From NCBI RefSeq assembly GCF_004402015.1, contig NZ_SOPW01000014.1, positions 26,875 through 90,874 of the forward strand: a DNA stretch of 64,000 bases, given 5' to 3'. The stretch comes from Filobacillus milosensis. Lineage in GTDB: Bacteria > Bacillota > Bacilli > Bacillales > Alkalibacillaceae. Shown here in pieces: positions 1 through 9,000 of the stretch. Position 1 is the stretch's first letter; every line of letters starts with the position of its first letter. The notes beneath the pieces are model-generated. The model was not told the origin of the DNA, did no database searches, and saw only the letters and a list, made by a program, of their open reading frames with translations. Both the position numbers and the translations under genes were made by a program.

Positions 1-117
1 GATCGCTATATTTAGTGAAATTGAGCAACATTACTAGTTATATTAAATAGTATGAGACTGTTACGACTAAAGTAAGTCAAAAGTTAATTAAACAATGGAT
101 TAAAGGGAGGATTTAGC

Positions 118-468
118 ATGGCTAAACATAAAATCTATACAATGAGTTTCGCAAGTGTTTATCCCCACTATATTAAAAAGGCGGAGAAAAAAGGACGTAC
201 TAAAGAAGAAGTCGATGAAATTATTCGTTGGTTAACGGGGTATAGCCAAGGGGAATTAGAAACACAGCTGGAAAACCAGACAGATTTCGAGACCTTTTTT
301 CACGAAGCTCCCCAATTGAATCCATCTAGGACTTTAATTAAAGGTGTAATCTGCGGAGTTCGCGTAGAAGATATCGAAGAAACAACTATGCAGGAAATCC
401 GCTACATGGATAAACTGATCGATGAATTGGCAAGGGGAAAATCGATGGAGAAGATTTTGCGTAAATAA
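118..468 (+). CDS. DUF2200 family protein
   Basis: A 116-residue soluble protein that matches what I remember of the DUF2200 family (N-terminal [20 protein letters not shown], then [17 protein letters not shown]). Its biochemical role is unknown. The ATG lies 8 nt after a good AAGGGAGG ribosome binding site. It has no signal peptide or membrane segment, so it is probably cytosolic. The length is normal for the family. The next gene follows after 35 nt on the same strand and may be co-transcribed. Confidence 0.85.
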   Translation: MAKHKIYTMSFASVYPHYIKKAEKKGRTKEEVDEIIRWLTGYSQGELETQLENQTDFETFFHEAPQLNPSRTLIKGVICGVRVEDIEETTMQEIRYMDKLIDELARGKSMEKILRK

Positions 469-503
469 TTTTGTCAGGATAGTGTAGAAGGAGGCTAAAT
501 AAT

Positions 504-698
504 ATGGGGCGTTTAGAAGTATTGCAATCATTATTGAAGAGTTTTTTATATATTGCATTAGCTATTGTGTTATTTAGTAATTTATATGAATACCAACCTC
601 TTAGCCCAGCAGCAAAAACTATCATAGCATCTTTGGCTATTATTGAAGCAATTGGCCTCATTAGAAAAGTAGATAATAGAAACCAGGTAAACAGTTAA
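504..698 (+). CDS. small membrane protein, unknown function
   Basis: A 64-residue protein with two hydrophobic stretches (about residues 9-26 and 36-53) separated by a short polar segment. This predicts a hairpin-like integral membrane protein with a short charged tail. A strong AGAAGGAGG ribosome binding site precedes the ATG. I do not recognise a family. A hairpin with a T-run (720-750) follows and ends the unit with the DUF2200 gene. Confidence 0.55.
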   Translation: MGRLEVLQSLLKSFLYIALAIVLFSNLYEYQPLSPAAKTIIASLAIIEAIGLIRKVDNRNQVNS

Positions 699-719
699 AG
701 GATCAGTTTTTAGACTAAA

Positions 720-750
720 GGCGATTATCATTGATCGTCTTTTTATTTTT
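720..750 (+). terminator. intrinsic terminator
   Basis: GGCGAT (720-725) pairs with ATCGTC (734-739) with one G-U pair, and a T-rich tract follows. It closes the two-gene unit at 118-698. Confidence 0.6.
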
Positions 751-760
751 ATGATAAATA

Positions 761-783
761 GTTGGAATATTATGTTAAAATTA
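761..783 (+). promoter_or_regulatory. repeated 23-bp promoter-like sequence, copy 1
   Basis: An exact 23-bp sequence that recurs at 17615-17637. Its core TGTTAAAAT fits an extended -10 element (TGnTAnAAT). Both copies follow a hairpin-plus-T-run and lie 63-66 nt before a gene start, here the Nudix gene. I read it as a sigma-A promoter with weak -35 sequence. The identity of the two copies suggests segmental duplication. Confidence 0.5.
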
Positions 784-848
784 GATTAGACGTATAATTT
801 TATGTCACCTAAGATGCCGAAAAAATAGTTTCATTATGGAGGTCACTC

Positions 849-1349
849 ATGAAATACTGTGGTCAATGTGGCGAACTTTTATTGTTAAATCAAGGTAATA
901 GAAATCGTGCAAAAATGATCTGTCCGAATTGTAAATGGAAATGGTATTCTAACCCGGTACCAATTGTTGTTGTATTAGTATCTGCTGGAAAAGATAACAT
1001 TGTATACGTAAGACAAAATCAGTACCCAAAAGGCGTGTGGTCTCTAGTTTCAGGTTATGTTAATAGAGGTGAGAGTGCTGAAGCGGCTGCAGTTAGAGAA
1101 GTTAGAGAAGAAACAGGACTGGATACAAAAGTAGAAAAGTTTATGGGTTCCATTGTTTCTAATAATGCTCCAGACGATATCTACTTAATGTTCCATTGTA
1201 AGGTTATAGACGGAAAATTAAAAGCAGGCGATGATGCTGATGAAGTTAAGATAGCCCCAGTATCTATTGATGAGTTAGTAACTAATAGCGTTGCAGAGAA
1301 AATGGTTATAGATTTTCAAAATGAACTAAAGTATACAGGGGGAGTATAA
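849..1349 (+). CDS. Nudix hydrolase with N-terminal zinc ribbon
   Basis: A 166-residue protein. Residues 1-30 carry a zinc ribbon (Cys4, Cys7, Cys25, Cys28). The Nudix domain follows with the complete signature G69-x5-E75-x7-R83-E-V-x-E-E-x-G90-L, so it should be an active Mg-dependent pyrophosphohydrolase on a nucleoside diphosphate-X substrate. The zinc ribbon plus Nudix layout is that of NADH pyrophosphatase-like (NudC-like) proteins, but the specific substrate cannot be read from sequence. The ATG follows TATGGAGGT. The stop overlaps the start of the next small gene (TAATG). Confidence 0.9.
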   Translation: MKYCGQCGELLLLNQGNRNRAKMICPNCKWKWYSNPVPIVVVLVSAGKDNIVYVRQNQYPKGVWSLVSGYVNRGESAEAAAVREVREETGLDTKVEKFMGSIVSNNAPDDIYLMFHCKVIDGKLKAGDDADEVKIAPVSIDELVTNSVAEKMVIDFQNELKYTGGV

Positions 1350-1516
1350 TGAATTCAATCAAAACAATGTTGTTAGGTATAGCGATATTAATTGTAGCTG
1401 TATACATAAAACAAGAGGGAATCTTCTATGAGAATGAAGAATTTATTCTTGTAGGAATTGGTAGTGTGTTGACGTTAATAGGATTTGTAAAAACTGATTT
1501 AGACGAAAAAGAGTAG
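1349..1516 (+). CDS. small two-helix membrane protein
   Basis: A 55-residue frame begins at the ATG that shares its first A with the TAA of the Nudix gene, and GGGGGAG lies just upstream, indicating translational coupling. It has two hydrophobic segments (about 6-20 and 32-47) with an acidic loop between them and a charged DLDEKE C-terminus. Function unknown. It resembles in size and shape the small protein at 504-698. Confidence 0.55.
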   Translation: MNSIKTMLLGIAILIVAVYIKQEGIFYENEEFILVGIGSVLTLIGFVKTDLDEKE

Positions 1517-1568
1517 ATAAATATTATTTTTTTAGAGGATTAAGATCGAGTGGAATAAGTGAGGAAAT

Positions 1569-1919
1569 ATGAAAATGAATTTTTTGAGCAATTTATCACT
1601 ATTATTTTTTCTTTTAATCGTCGGGTGTGGAGATGATAATGTTTATGATGCGGATTTTCAGGGGACAATTCTTGAGGTAAAAGAAGATAGTATCCTTGTA
1701 AGTGAAGACGACATTAATCCGGAATCTACATATCCGGTTTATGAAATAATGATTAATAAATCGACAAAGTTTAGTGGAGAAGTTGAAAGATATAAGGATT
1801 TAGATAATTTTATAAGCCAAATTGAGCAACCAGTTGTGCATCTTTGGGTTATTGATAAAGGTGAAAATAATGAAATTGATAACAGGATTGCAAGAGAAGT
1901 CATTGTAGAAAAAGAGTGA
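1569..1919 (+). CDS. lipoprotein, DUF3221-like
   Basis: A 116-residue protein with a type II signal peptide: hydrophobic h-region, then lipobox LIVGC near residue 20, so the mature protein should be lipid-anchored outside the membrane. The short mature domain starts with FQGTILEVKEDSILVSED, a beta-rich pattern I associate with DUF3221/YobA-like lipoproteins. Two other lipoproteins in this window (18902-19606 and 33669-34658) carry comparable segments. The function of the family is not known to me. Confidence 0.7.
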   Translation: MKMNFLSNLSLLFFLLIVGCGDDNVYDADFQGTILEVKEDSILVSEDDINPESTYPVYEIMINKSTKFSGEVERYKDLDNFISQIEQPVVHLWVIDKGENNEIDNRIAREVIVEKE

Positions 1920-2128
1920 TTTAATTCTATGATGCTTAACCTATACTATATTCTATACCTCCTATCAGAATGCATATTATACCTAGTTTATTATTAATAT
2001 TTGTGTGCTTATTATATTTTGGTTGGTTACTGTACAATAAAAAGAAGTTGTAAAAATTTATTTATCTAACTGGCGATCTTTACATAAAGATAGATTCAAT
2101 ATAATTAAACTATTAGGAGGAAATTAAT

Positions 2129-2695
<567 letters not shown>

Positions 2696-2736
2696 TTTTT
2701 TGAAGACAGTTACATTAAGTATTAGGAGATGCACTT

Positions 2737-2778
2737 ATGAAAACAGAAAAAGAGAAAATGCTGGATTGGCATGATTAA
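2737..2778 (+). pseudogene. 5' remnant resembling maltose O-acetyltransferase start
   Basis: TTAGGAGAT and an ATG lead into MKTEKEKML, which is very like the N-terminus of maltose/galactoside O-acetyltransferases (typically followed by AGELYD). The frame then ends after 13 codons. The body of the gene is absent, so this is probably the leftover start of a deleted gene. Confidence 0.4.
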
Positions 2779-2975
2779 GTTTATGTACATTAAATCATTT
2801 CATATTAGAAGAAATGAATGGTTTGTGGGAAACGAAACATCATACTACGAGTTATCGTGCGTTACTAAGAGAAGAATTGAGTCAAATATTAAGTGAAGCG
2901 GGTTTCTCAAATATTACTTGGAATATGCCTGAAGACACTGGTTACTATCAGCCTATTCTAATAGCTGAAAAATAA
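2775..2975 (+). pseudogene. 3' remnant of a class I SAM-dependent methyltransferase
   Basis: An open frame without a start encodes about 66 residues ending SYRALLREELSQILSEAGF, then SNITWNMPEDTGYYQPILIA. That is the typical C-terminal part of class I methyltransferases (LLxxAGF and GYYQP motifs). The Rossmann core and SAM-binding region are missing. It abuts the truncated acetyltransferase start, so a deletion probably joined the front of one gene to the back of another. Confidence 0.6.
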
Positions 2976-2980
2976 AAAAA

Positions 2981-3011
2981 GTAGAAGGAATCATTTTAAA
3001 ATTCCTTCTAC
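2981..3011 (-). terminator. terminator of spxH
   Basis: A perfect 11-bp stem (GTAGAAGGAAT 2981-2991 with ATTCCTTCTAC 3001-3011). On the minus strand it is followed by T7 (complement of A at 2974-2980). Confidence 0.85.
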
Positions 3012-3012
3012 C

Positions 3013-3915
3013 TTATGATGCATCATTGACATATTGCCAAAACATACCGTACTTTACTGGCACTTGTTTGACTTTTTGCTTTAGAACTAATTTTTTTAGT
3101 TCTTTTTCTGCCTTTTCAATACTCCAATCGAAGACAACAGCGACTTCTTTCGTAGCTACAAACTCAAAGTGACATAAGAAATCTTCAAGTGAAGGTTTTC
3201 TTGTTGGTTGAACCTTCTTTCCTAACGTTTCAAATAACGCACGAAGATAAATGTTGTAATTATAAAGACCAGACACTCTTAACCCATCAGCATCATGTTC
3301 ACGGTTGAACATGACCACTGTTGGTAGCTGTTCAACATCCATCTCACAGGTCAAGTTCCAATCACACTTTAAAGCACGTTTAGCAGTATTCGAATGAATG
3401 TCTTTTTTGAATTCGTCTAAATCCAAATTGACTTTATCAGCAATTTCAAAGAGTACATTTTCATTTGATATATTTTTCTTATCTAAAAACAAGTACTCTT
3501 GTAATTTGCGTAGAAATTTAGAACCTAATCGCTGCCCTTGAAGTTCTGCTGCTTTAATAGCTAATGCTACAATTGAAGGGGAGGAAACAGGGTTTTCATA
3601 CCAAAGGTCGCCATCGCAACTCATTCCAGTACGGCAAGCGGTTTTCTCCCAATAACTTGCTAAGTCTTTTGATTTTTTGCTAGGTTTATTGTTTAAGTTT
3701 GTTAGATTACTAGATACAATCGGTCGTATTTTAAAATAACAGCCATATTCCATTGCTAGTTTTTTAATATAAGGTTCTAACGACCAACATTCTGGACATA
3801 ATGGATCTATAAATACATATATCTCAATGGGTTTATCTATAATACGACAAAAGTCAACTTGGGAATTATCATTCGATGCTAGATTGTCCATTACTTCGGA
3901 TGTTAGTTTACCCAC
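3013..3915 (-). CDS. spxH: ClpXP adaptor protein SpxH (YjbH)
   Basis: About 300 residues with a DsbA/thioredoxin-like fold: IEIYVFIDPLCPECW carries the CPEC pair near residues 40-43, followed by Cys-containing segments typical of YjbH. In B. subtilis YjbH/SpxH binds the disulfide-stress regulator Spx and delivers it to ClpXP for degradation. The neighbouring truncated hemoglobin gene (yjbI) keeps the B. subtilis order. I chose the GTG at 3915 because AAAGGGG lies 8 nt upstream; another GTG six codons earlier lacks a site. A strong terminator lies immediately after the stop. Confidence 0.9.
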   Translation of the reverse strand: MGKLTSEVMDNLASNDNSQVDFCRIIDKPIEIYVFIDPLCPECWSLEPYIKKLAMEYGCYFKIRPIVSSNLTNLNNKPSKKSKDLASYWEKTACRTGMSCDGDLWYENPVSSPSIVALAIKAAELQGQRLGSKFLRKLQEYLFLDKKNISNENVLFEIADKVNLDLDEFKKDIHSNTAKRALKCDWNLTCEMDVEQLPTVVMFNREHDADGLRVSGLYNYNIYLRALFETLGKKVQPTRKPSLEDFLCHFEFVATKEVAVVFDWSIEKAEKELKKLVLKQKVKQVPVKYGMFWQYVNDAS

Positions 3916-3942
3916 ATCGATTTCCCCTTTCACAAGAAAATT

Positions 3943-4326
3943 TTATTCTTCTGTATTCATCATATGATTTGCCGTCATTGTTAATCTCTCATAAATAGAA
4001 GATTTATAAGGTTCTTCAATTTCAGCTTCATCTAATGCACCTGCCATACATTCTAACCAGGCATCACGTCGAGTTGGTGTGATCGGAAATGGCATATGGC
4101 GAGCGCGTAACATTGGGTGACCATGCTCTTGAATATATAATGGTGGGCCACCAAAGAATTGTGTTAAAAATTGTTTTTGTTTACGAGCTGTTTCAGTTAA
4201 GTCATCAGGGAAGATGGGTATTAAATCCGGATGCTCCCCAACCCTTGAATAGAACGCTTCAACTAGTCGATCGACTGCTTCAGCTCCACCTATAGCTTCA
4301 TAGATATTACCTTGTTGATAAGCCAT
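3943..4326 (-). CDS. yjbI: group II truncated hemoglobin (YjbI)
   Basis: 127 residues, the usual size of trHbO proteins. Visible features are a Tyr in the B helix (AFYSRV), the proximal His in LRARHMPFPI (about residue 77) and a Trp in RRDAWLECM. It should bind heme and O2. In other Bacillaceae it is co-located with yjbH and linked to oxidative or nitrosative stress. The ATG at 4326 has AAAGGA upstream. A longer frame exists, but its extra N-terminus is unlike the family. Transcribed toward spxH with a 27-nt gap, so one operon. Confidence 0.88.
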   Translation of the reverse strand: MAYQQGNIYEAIGGAEAVDRLVEAFYSRVGEHPDLIPIFPDDLTETARKQKQFLTQFFGGPPLYIQEHGHPMLRARHMPFPITPTRRDAWLECMAGALDEAEIEEPYKSSIYERLTMTANHMMNTEE

Positions 4327-4474
4327 GTTAGTTATAATCCTTTCTTTGAATCTAAAACATTTAGTATCAATAAATAACAATATAGTATAACCTTAATGAC
4401 TAAAATTAGTTAATCAGGTTATCTTTTACTTTATTATTGTAGCAACGCTTATGTACTCTGGCAAACTTTAAGGT

Positions 4475-5041
4475 TTATTCTAAGGTATTAAAAAAGCGTT
4501 GAATTTTATTTATACTAGGTTGTTTTTCTATATTATGTTCATCTAAAATTTGTTCAAAAAAAGCCTTTCCTTCCTGATATAAAGGGGATTCTATTTCTAA
4601 CTCAAAATCTTCAACACCATTATATCTACTATAATCTAAAACAACGATAAAATTGTTAACAGATTTTTCTAGGCGATAAGTTGTTAATTCGCCTTTATAA
4701 TTGATTTGATCTAAATCTATGTTTAAAGGGGACAACTGTTTCTGAATATTTTCTTTTAGTATGACTTGATTATCAAACCATTGATTAGCTTCATCATCAG
4801 TGAGTTGATCATGTGTCTCTAAAAGCCCCTCATCACGAGGTTGTTTTAGAGTGGCTATATATTGATCATTCTTTTTTCTGATTCTCAATGCTGATTGATG
4901 ATTTTTTAATTGAAAATCATCGGTTTCAAAATAATAATTGGTTTGCTTTTTTGGCTCTTGGTCATTAAACCATTTTTCTCTTAATTGATTATATTGTTTT
5001 TCATTTAAAATATTTTTAAATTCGATTTCAATTTCCTGCAT
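4475..5041 (-). CDS. yjbK: CYTH domain protein (YjbK)
   Basis: A 188-residue CYTH (CyaB/thiamine triphosphatase) fold protein. The N-terminal EIEFK gives the ExExK signature (about residues 5-9), and ALRIRKK, ATLKQ and YRLEKS follow as basic and acidic tunnel strands. Family members hydrolyse or bind triphosphates (ThTP, PPPi). B. subtilis YjbK lies beside yjbM as here. It is divergent from the alarmone synthetase gene at 5187, and the 145-nt gap holds both promoters. yjbJ and yjbL of B. subtilis are missing here. Confidence 0.85.
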   Translation of the reverse strand: MQEIEIEFKNILNEKQYNQLREKWFNDQEPKKQTNYYFETDDFQLKNHQSALRIRKKNDQYIATLKQPRDEGLLETHDQLTDDEANQWFDNQVILKENIQKQLSPLNIDLDQINYKGELTTYRLEKSVNNFIVVLDYSRYNGVEDFELEIESPLYQEGKAFFEQILDEHNIEKQPSINKIQRFFNTLE

Positions 5042-5134
5042 TTGATTTCCCTCAAATCGTTATCAATTACTTTTTCTTTCATTAATTATGAAGTATACTT
5101 CAATTGGATTCAAAGGTTATCTATTGGTATTTTG

Positions 5135-5143
5135 TGATACAAT
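5135..5143 (+). promoter_or_regulatory. extended -10 promoter of the alarmone synthetase gene
   Basis: TGATACAAT (TGn plus TACAAT at 5138-5143) lies 43 nt before the ATG at 5187. No good -35 hexamer is seen, which fits an extended -10 promoter. Confidence 0.4.
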
Positions 5144-5186
5144 AATATTGCAAGTTAGCAAGATGTGGAAAGAGGGGAGAGCGGCA

Positions 5187-5801
5187 ATGAATTGGGAAAT
5201 ATTTTTAGCGCCATATACACAAGCTGTCGATGAATTAAAAATCAAACTAAAAGGCATGAGAAAACAATTCGATTATGAATCACGCCATTCTCCGATTGAA
5301 TTTGTGACAGGAAGAGTTAAACCTATTACCAGCATACTTGAGAAAGCTAAGCGCCGAGACATTGCCATTGCAAATGTTGAGGATGAAGTTCAAGATATTG
5401 CTGGATTGAGAGTTGTATGTCCGTTTGTTGAAGATATATATGACGTTGTAGACATGTTAAGGTTAAGGAAAGACTTTTCAATCGTTGAAGAAAAAGATTA
5501 TATCGAAAAAAACAAAGATAGTGGATATCGTTCCTTTCATGTGATTATTAGATATCCAGTTGAGACCATTTATGGAGAAAAGCAATTATTAGCAGAAATC
5601 CAAATAAGAACACTAGCTATGAATTTTTGGGCAATTAATGAGCATTCGTTAAATTATAAATACTCAGGGCAGATTCCATCTGAAGTTACAGAACGGTTAA
5701 GAAGTGCTTCTGAAGCCGCCTTTCGACTGGATGAAGAGATGTCCAAGATTCGCCAAGAAATCCGAGATGCACAAGAAGTCTTCAGACGTAAAAAGGATTA
5801 A
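5187..5801 (+). CDS. relQ: small alarmone synthetase, (p)ppGpp synthase RelQ/SasB/YjbM type
   Basis: 204 residues with a stand-alone RelA/SpoT synthetase domain: FVTGRVKPITSILEKAKRR, then DVEDxQDIAGLRVVCPF-like text, RSFHVIIRYPV and LAEIQIRTLAMNFWA. There is no hydrolase or TGS domain, which defines the small synthetases that transfer pyrophosphate from ATP to GTP/GDP. The ATG at 5187 follows AGAGGGGAGA; an upstream in-frame start lacks a site. It heads an apparent operon with nadK and yjbO (gaps of 24 and 3 nt), the same order as B. subtilis yjbM-nadK-yjbO. Confidence 0.93.
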   Translation: MNWEIFLAPYTQAVDELKIKLKGMRKQFDYESRHSPIEFVTGRVKPITSILEKAKRRDIAIANVEDEVQDIAGLRVVCPFVEDIYDVVDMLRLRKDFSIVEEKDYIEKNKDSGYRSFHVIIRYPVETIYGEKQLLAEIQIRTLAMNFWAINEHSLNYKYSGQIPSEVTERLRSASEAAFRLDEEMSKIRQEIRDAQEVFRRKKD

Positions 5802-5825
5802 CAATCTAAAAAAGGGGTCGTGACG

Positions 5826-6635
5826 ATGAAATTTGCGGTTCAATGTCGAGGAGATAACGATTCAAAAGAAATAAAATCAAAATTAAAAAGCTACTTATCA
5901 CAGTTTAAAATGGAATATAACGAAGAAGAACCAGATCTATGCATATCAGTTGGTGGTGATGGTACATTACTTGAAGCATTTCATAAATATGTCCATCGAT
6001 TAGATCAAACGGCCTTTATTGGTATACATACAGGTCACTTAGGTTTTTATGCGGATTGGGTTCCTAAAGAATTAGAGAAGTTAATTATTGAAATAGCAAG
6101 AACACCATTCCAAGTAGTGGAGTATCCATTACTTGAGTTAACGATTAGACCTAATGATTATGAACAAGAACATACTTATATCGCATTAAATGAGATTACA
6201 GTAAAAACGGCAGAAGGTTCTGTGGTATTAGATGTTGAGATTAAAGGTGAACATTTTGAAACATTCAGAGGAGACGGGCTTTGCATCTCTACACCATCTG
6301 GTTCAACAGCTTATAATAAAGCACTTGGCGGAGCCATTATTCACCCTTCATTAGAAGCGTTTCAGATTACAGAAATGGCTTCAATCAACAACCGAGTCTT
6401 TAGAACCGTGGGCTCGCCGCTAATCTTACCTAAGCACCATACAGCTGTTCTAAAGCCGCGCAATGAAAGAACATTTATGATTACGATTGATCATTTAAAC
6501 ATGGCATTTAATGATGTTCATAGTATTCAATGTCGTGTGGCTAAAGAAAGAGTAAGATTTGCGAGGTTCCGACCTTTCCCATTTTGGAAACGCGTGCATG
6601 ACTCATTTATTGCTGATGAGCGAACGGAGTTATAG
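5826..6635 (+). CDS. nadK: NAD kinase
   Basis: 269 residues, near the 266 of B. subtilis NadK (PpnKA). The GGDGT motif is at residues 43-47, ALNEITVK holds the NE motif, and the Gly-rich [20 protein letters not shown] follows, giving a complete ATP-NAD kinase that makes NADP from NAD. AAGGGG sits 8 nt before the ATG at 5826, favouring it over the GTG two codons upstream. It lies between the alarmone synthetase and the pseudouridine synthase. Confidence 0.95.
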   Translation: MKFAVQCRGDNDSKEIKSKLKSYLSQFKMEYNEEEPDLCISVGGDGTLLEAFHKYVHRLDQTAFIGIHTGHLGFYADWVPKELEKLIIEIARTPFQVVEYPLLELTIRPNDYEQEHTYIALNEITVKTAEGSVVLDVEIKGEHFETFRGDGLCISTPSGSTAYNKALGGAIIHPSLEAFQITEMASINNRVFRTVGSPLILPKHHTAVLKPRNERTFMITIDHLNMAFNDVHSIQCRVAKERVRFARFRPFPFWKRVHDSFIADERTEL

Positions 6636-6638
6636 GTT

Positions 6639-7517
6639 ATGGAATGGAAAATTAAACGAAAAGATGAAAATAAGCTCGTTCGTGATTATTTGTTACACGA
6701 CCGAGCTTTTTCTAATAGGCTTATAAAACATATTAAACGTGAAGGTGAAATATTGGTAAATGAATTACCTGTTACAGTCAGGCATCAATTAAAGGCAGGG
6801 GAGATCCTTAAGGTTAACCTACCGGATTCAGTATCAAAGGATCATCTAACTCCCATTAATATACCTTTAAATATAATTTATGAAGATGAGTATCTCATTG
6901 GTATCAATAAACCTAGAGGTCTAGCTGTATCCCCCAATATGAACGATAAAGAGACATTGGTTAATGGTTTGATGTATTACTATAAACAACAGGGTATGAA
7001 TCTAGCCCCGCATATTATTACCCGACTGGATAAAAATACTTCAGGCGTTGTGGTTATTGCTAAAAATGGTTATGTTCATCATTTATTATCCACTCAAAAG
7101 ATTCACAGAGAATACCGAGCGATGGTTGAAAGAGTTATGAATTTAAAACAATCCACCATTGACCTACCTATTGATAGAAATTTACCTTCAATCATAGAAA
7201 GAAAAGTAGATCAAAATGGAAAAAAAGCAGTTACGCACTATGAAGTCATTCAAGAGTGGCGTAACTGCTCATTATTAAGAGTTTGGTTAGAAACTGGACG
7301 AACACATCAAATTAGAGTCCATTTCTCACATATAGGTCACCCATTAATAGGGGATGACTTATACGGAAGCACATTTTTACCAATTCAAGGACAGGCTTTG
7401 CACTGTAGACAAGTCCGGTTTAAACATCCAATTTATGAAAATATCATTCAATGTGTGGCTTCATACCCACACGAACTGCTTATGATCATTAATCATCCTC
7501 ACCAGATTCAAACATAA
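6639..7517 (+). CDS. yjbO: RluA-family pseudouridine synthase (YjbO)
   Basis: 292 residues: an S4-like N-terminal part (FSNRLIKHIKREGEILVN) and an RluA catalytic domain with the active-site Asp in ITRLDKNTSG, plus LETGRTHQIRVHFSHIGHPLIGD, all hallmarks of the 23S rRNA pseudouridine synthases RluC/RluD. The exact target uridine is not predictable. It starts 3 nt after nadK. Its last 29 nt overlap the 3' end of the convergent rodA-like gene, so the tails of the two mRNAs are antisense to each other. Confidence 0.9.
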   Translation: MEWKIKRKDENKLVRDYLLHDRAFSNRLIKHIKREGEILVNELPVTVRHQLKAGEILKVNLPDSVSKDHLTPINIPLNIIYEDEYLIGINKPRGLAVSPNMNDKETLVNGLMYYYKQQGMNLAPHIITRLDKNTSGVVVIAKNGYVHHLLSTQKIHREYRAMVERVMNLKQSTIDLPIDRNLPSIIERKVDQNGKKAVTHYEVIQEWRNCSLLRVWLETGRTHQIRVHFSHIGHPLIGDDLYGSTFLPIQGQALHCRQVRFKHPIYENIIQCVASYPHELLMIINHPHQIQT

Positions 7518-8670
7518 AGGTTCGTTGACGTGAACGGACATTTAATATTAAACCGATGGCAGCCATATATACCAGTAACGATGTACCTCCATAACTTAAA
7601 AATGGTAACGGTAAACCGGTTAATGGCATGAGCTGTATAGACATACCAATGTTTTGGAAGATTTGATAAGTGAATAACCCAACAATTCCAACACCTAAAT
7701 AGGTTCCAAACGGGTCTTTACATTCCAAAGCAATTTGAACAATTCGATAGATCAGCAAGAAATACAAAATTATTATAATACTTGAACCTACAAAACCAAA
7801 TTGTTCGGCTACAGCTGTAAAGATCATATCGGTATGACGTTCAGGAATCCATACTTCATAATCCATGGTTCCTTTACCTGATAATTGACCGGAGCCGATA
7901 GCTAACATTGATTTTATAACTTGCATAGCCGCACCTGCTTGGTATAAATGAGGGTTATCCCAGGCTTTAATACGGTCAGCCACGTGATCAAACTGTGGCG
8001 TTTCTTCTTCTATAAAATTAATAAAACCGTCCGGGTTAGCAAAATAAAGAATGAATAATGTAGCAACGACTACAAATACCGATCCAAAAACAGCTATGAT
8101 GGTTCGCCAGCGAATTCCTGAAATGACGATTAAGAACGCAGCTATTGAAGCTATGACTAACGATGATCCAATATCAGGTTGAATAGCAATTAGAATGAAT
8201 ACTGGTAAACTCATACCAAGTATTTTTCCGAGTAAAACAAGATCATAATTCAAATCTTTATGATTCCATTTTTCATTATGACTTGTAATGACATTCGCAA
8301 GACCTACAACTAAGAAAACTTTTACAAATTCAGATGGCTGTAGTGTAGTTGTACCAAATTTATACCAACGAAGGGCACCATTATTTTCGTATGCCCATGG
8401 TAGGAAATGTAAACCTACTAACATGAATATACCTAAAATGTATAAGGGCCAGCCAAACTTCCGGTAACGGTCAAAGTCAATAACCATAATCACACCTATA
8501 CCAACCGCACTAATAATAAACCATATTATTTGTCGTTTGTAATAACCACTATAAGCAGATGGATAGGCTTCACCTAATGTATATAATGTAAAACAACTTA
8601 TTCCAACTAGTAAAATGACAGTAGTAACTAGAAAAGTGTCTAATGTTTGTTTATTTATTTGGTTATTCAT
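7489..8670 (-). CDS. rodA: RodA/FtsW/SpoVE (SEDS) family glycosyltransferase
   Basis: 393 residues with about ten membrane helices. SEDS signatures are present: GALRWYKFGTTTLQPSEFVK, then ERHTDMIFTAVAEQFGFVG containing the catalytic Asp region, and a C-terminal GLPLPFLSYGGTSLL. It polymerises lipid II together with a class B PBP. The short cytoplasmic tail and sequence look closer to RodA (cell elongation) than FtsW, but the assignment within the family is inferred. It converges on yjbO with a 29-bp overlap and no separate terminator is visible. Confidence 0.85.
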   Translation of the reverse strand: MNNQINKQTLDTFLVTTVILLVGISCFTLYTLGEAYPSAYSGYYKRQIIWFIISAVGIGVIMVIDFDRYRKFGWPLYILGIFMLVGLHFLPWAYENNGALRWYKFGTTTLQPSEFVKVFLVVGLANVITSHNEKWNHKDLNYDLVLLGKILGMSLPVFILIAIQPDIGSSLVIASIAAFLIVISGIRWRTIIAVFGSVFVVVATLFILYFANPDGFINFIEEETPQFDHVADRIKAWDNPHLYQAGAAMQVIKSMLAIGSGQLSGKGTMDYEVWIPERHTDMIFTAVAEQFGFVGSSIIIILYFLLIYRIVQIALECKDPFGTYLGVGIVGLFTYQIFQNIGMSIQLMPLTGLPLPFLSYGGTSLLVYMAAIGLILNVRSRQRTFMFESGEDD

Positions 8671-9000
8671 GAGTATTCCCCTTTAGATTCTTGAACTATC
8701 TCTATAGTTAATCATACGTCAAAAACTGTTATTTTGAAATAGTAGAATCGTTTGTCATAGTTGTAAAGTAAGTTAAATTTTTATTTTAGACAATGTTAAA
8801 TATTAAGATTGATAAAATAAGGAAATTGGATGAAAGGTCATTTGTTTAAGAAAAGCGGAAGGCGTCCGCCTGCAGCGATTTTTAGAATCAACATCTTACT
8901 TTAACAACGTTATATTATAAAAGAATTTAGGCTGTCGGTAGCAAATTTAAACCATTTTATTTAAAATAAATATATTGAGCTCGTCTGAGGAGGGGTAATC
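8671..9000. other. intergenic region, 330 bp
   Basis: Holds the divergent upstream regions of the rodA-like gene and mgtE and one short repeat relic at 8851-8880. I looked for an M-box Mg riboswitch ahead of mgtE and did not see its conserved sequence. No gene-length frame is supported. Confidence 0.5.
8851..8880. repeat. short relic of a dispersed GC-rich repeat
   Basis: AAAAGCGGAAGGCG is joined directly to TCCGCCTGCAGCGA. These are the left and right ends of the longer elements at 11926-12099 and 33381-33560, so this copy looks like an internal deletion. It is far more GC-rich than its surroundings. Confidence 0.6.

Noticed and set aside
1970..2053. 27-codon frame encoding a hydrophobic peptide with a basic tail
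   Set aside because: Looks like a tiny membrane protein but has no ribosome binding site, unlike the similar one at 17250.
8671..9000. Possible M-box Mg riboswitch before mgtE
   Set aside because: None of the conserved M-box sequence blocks could be found.
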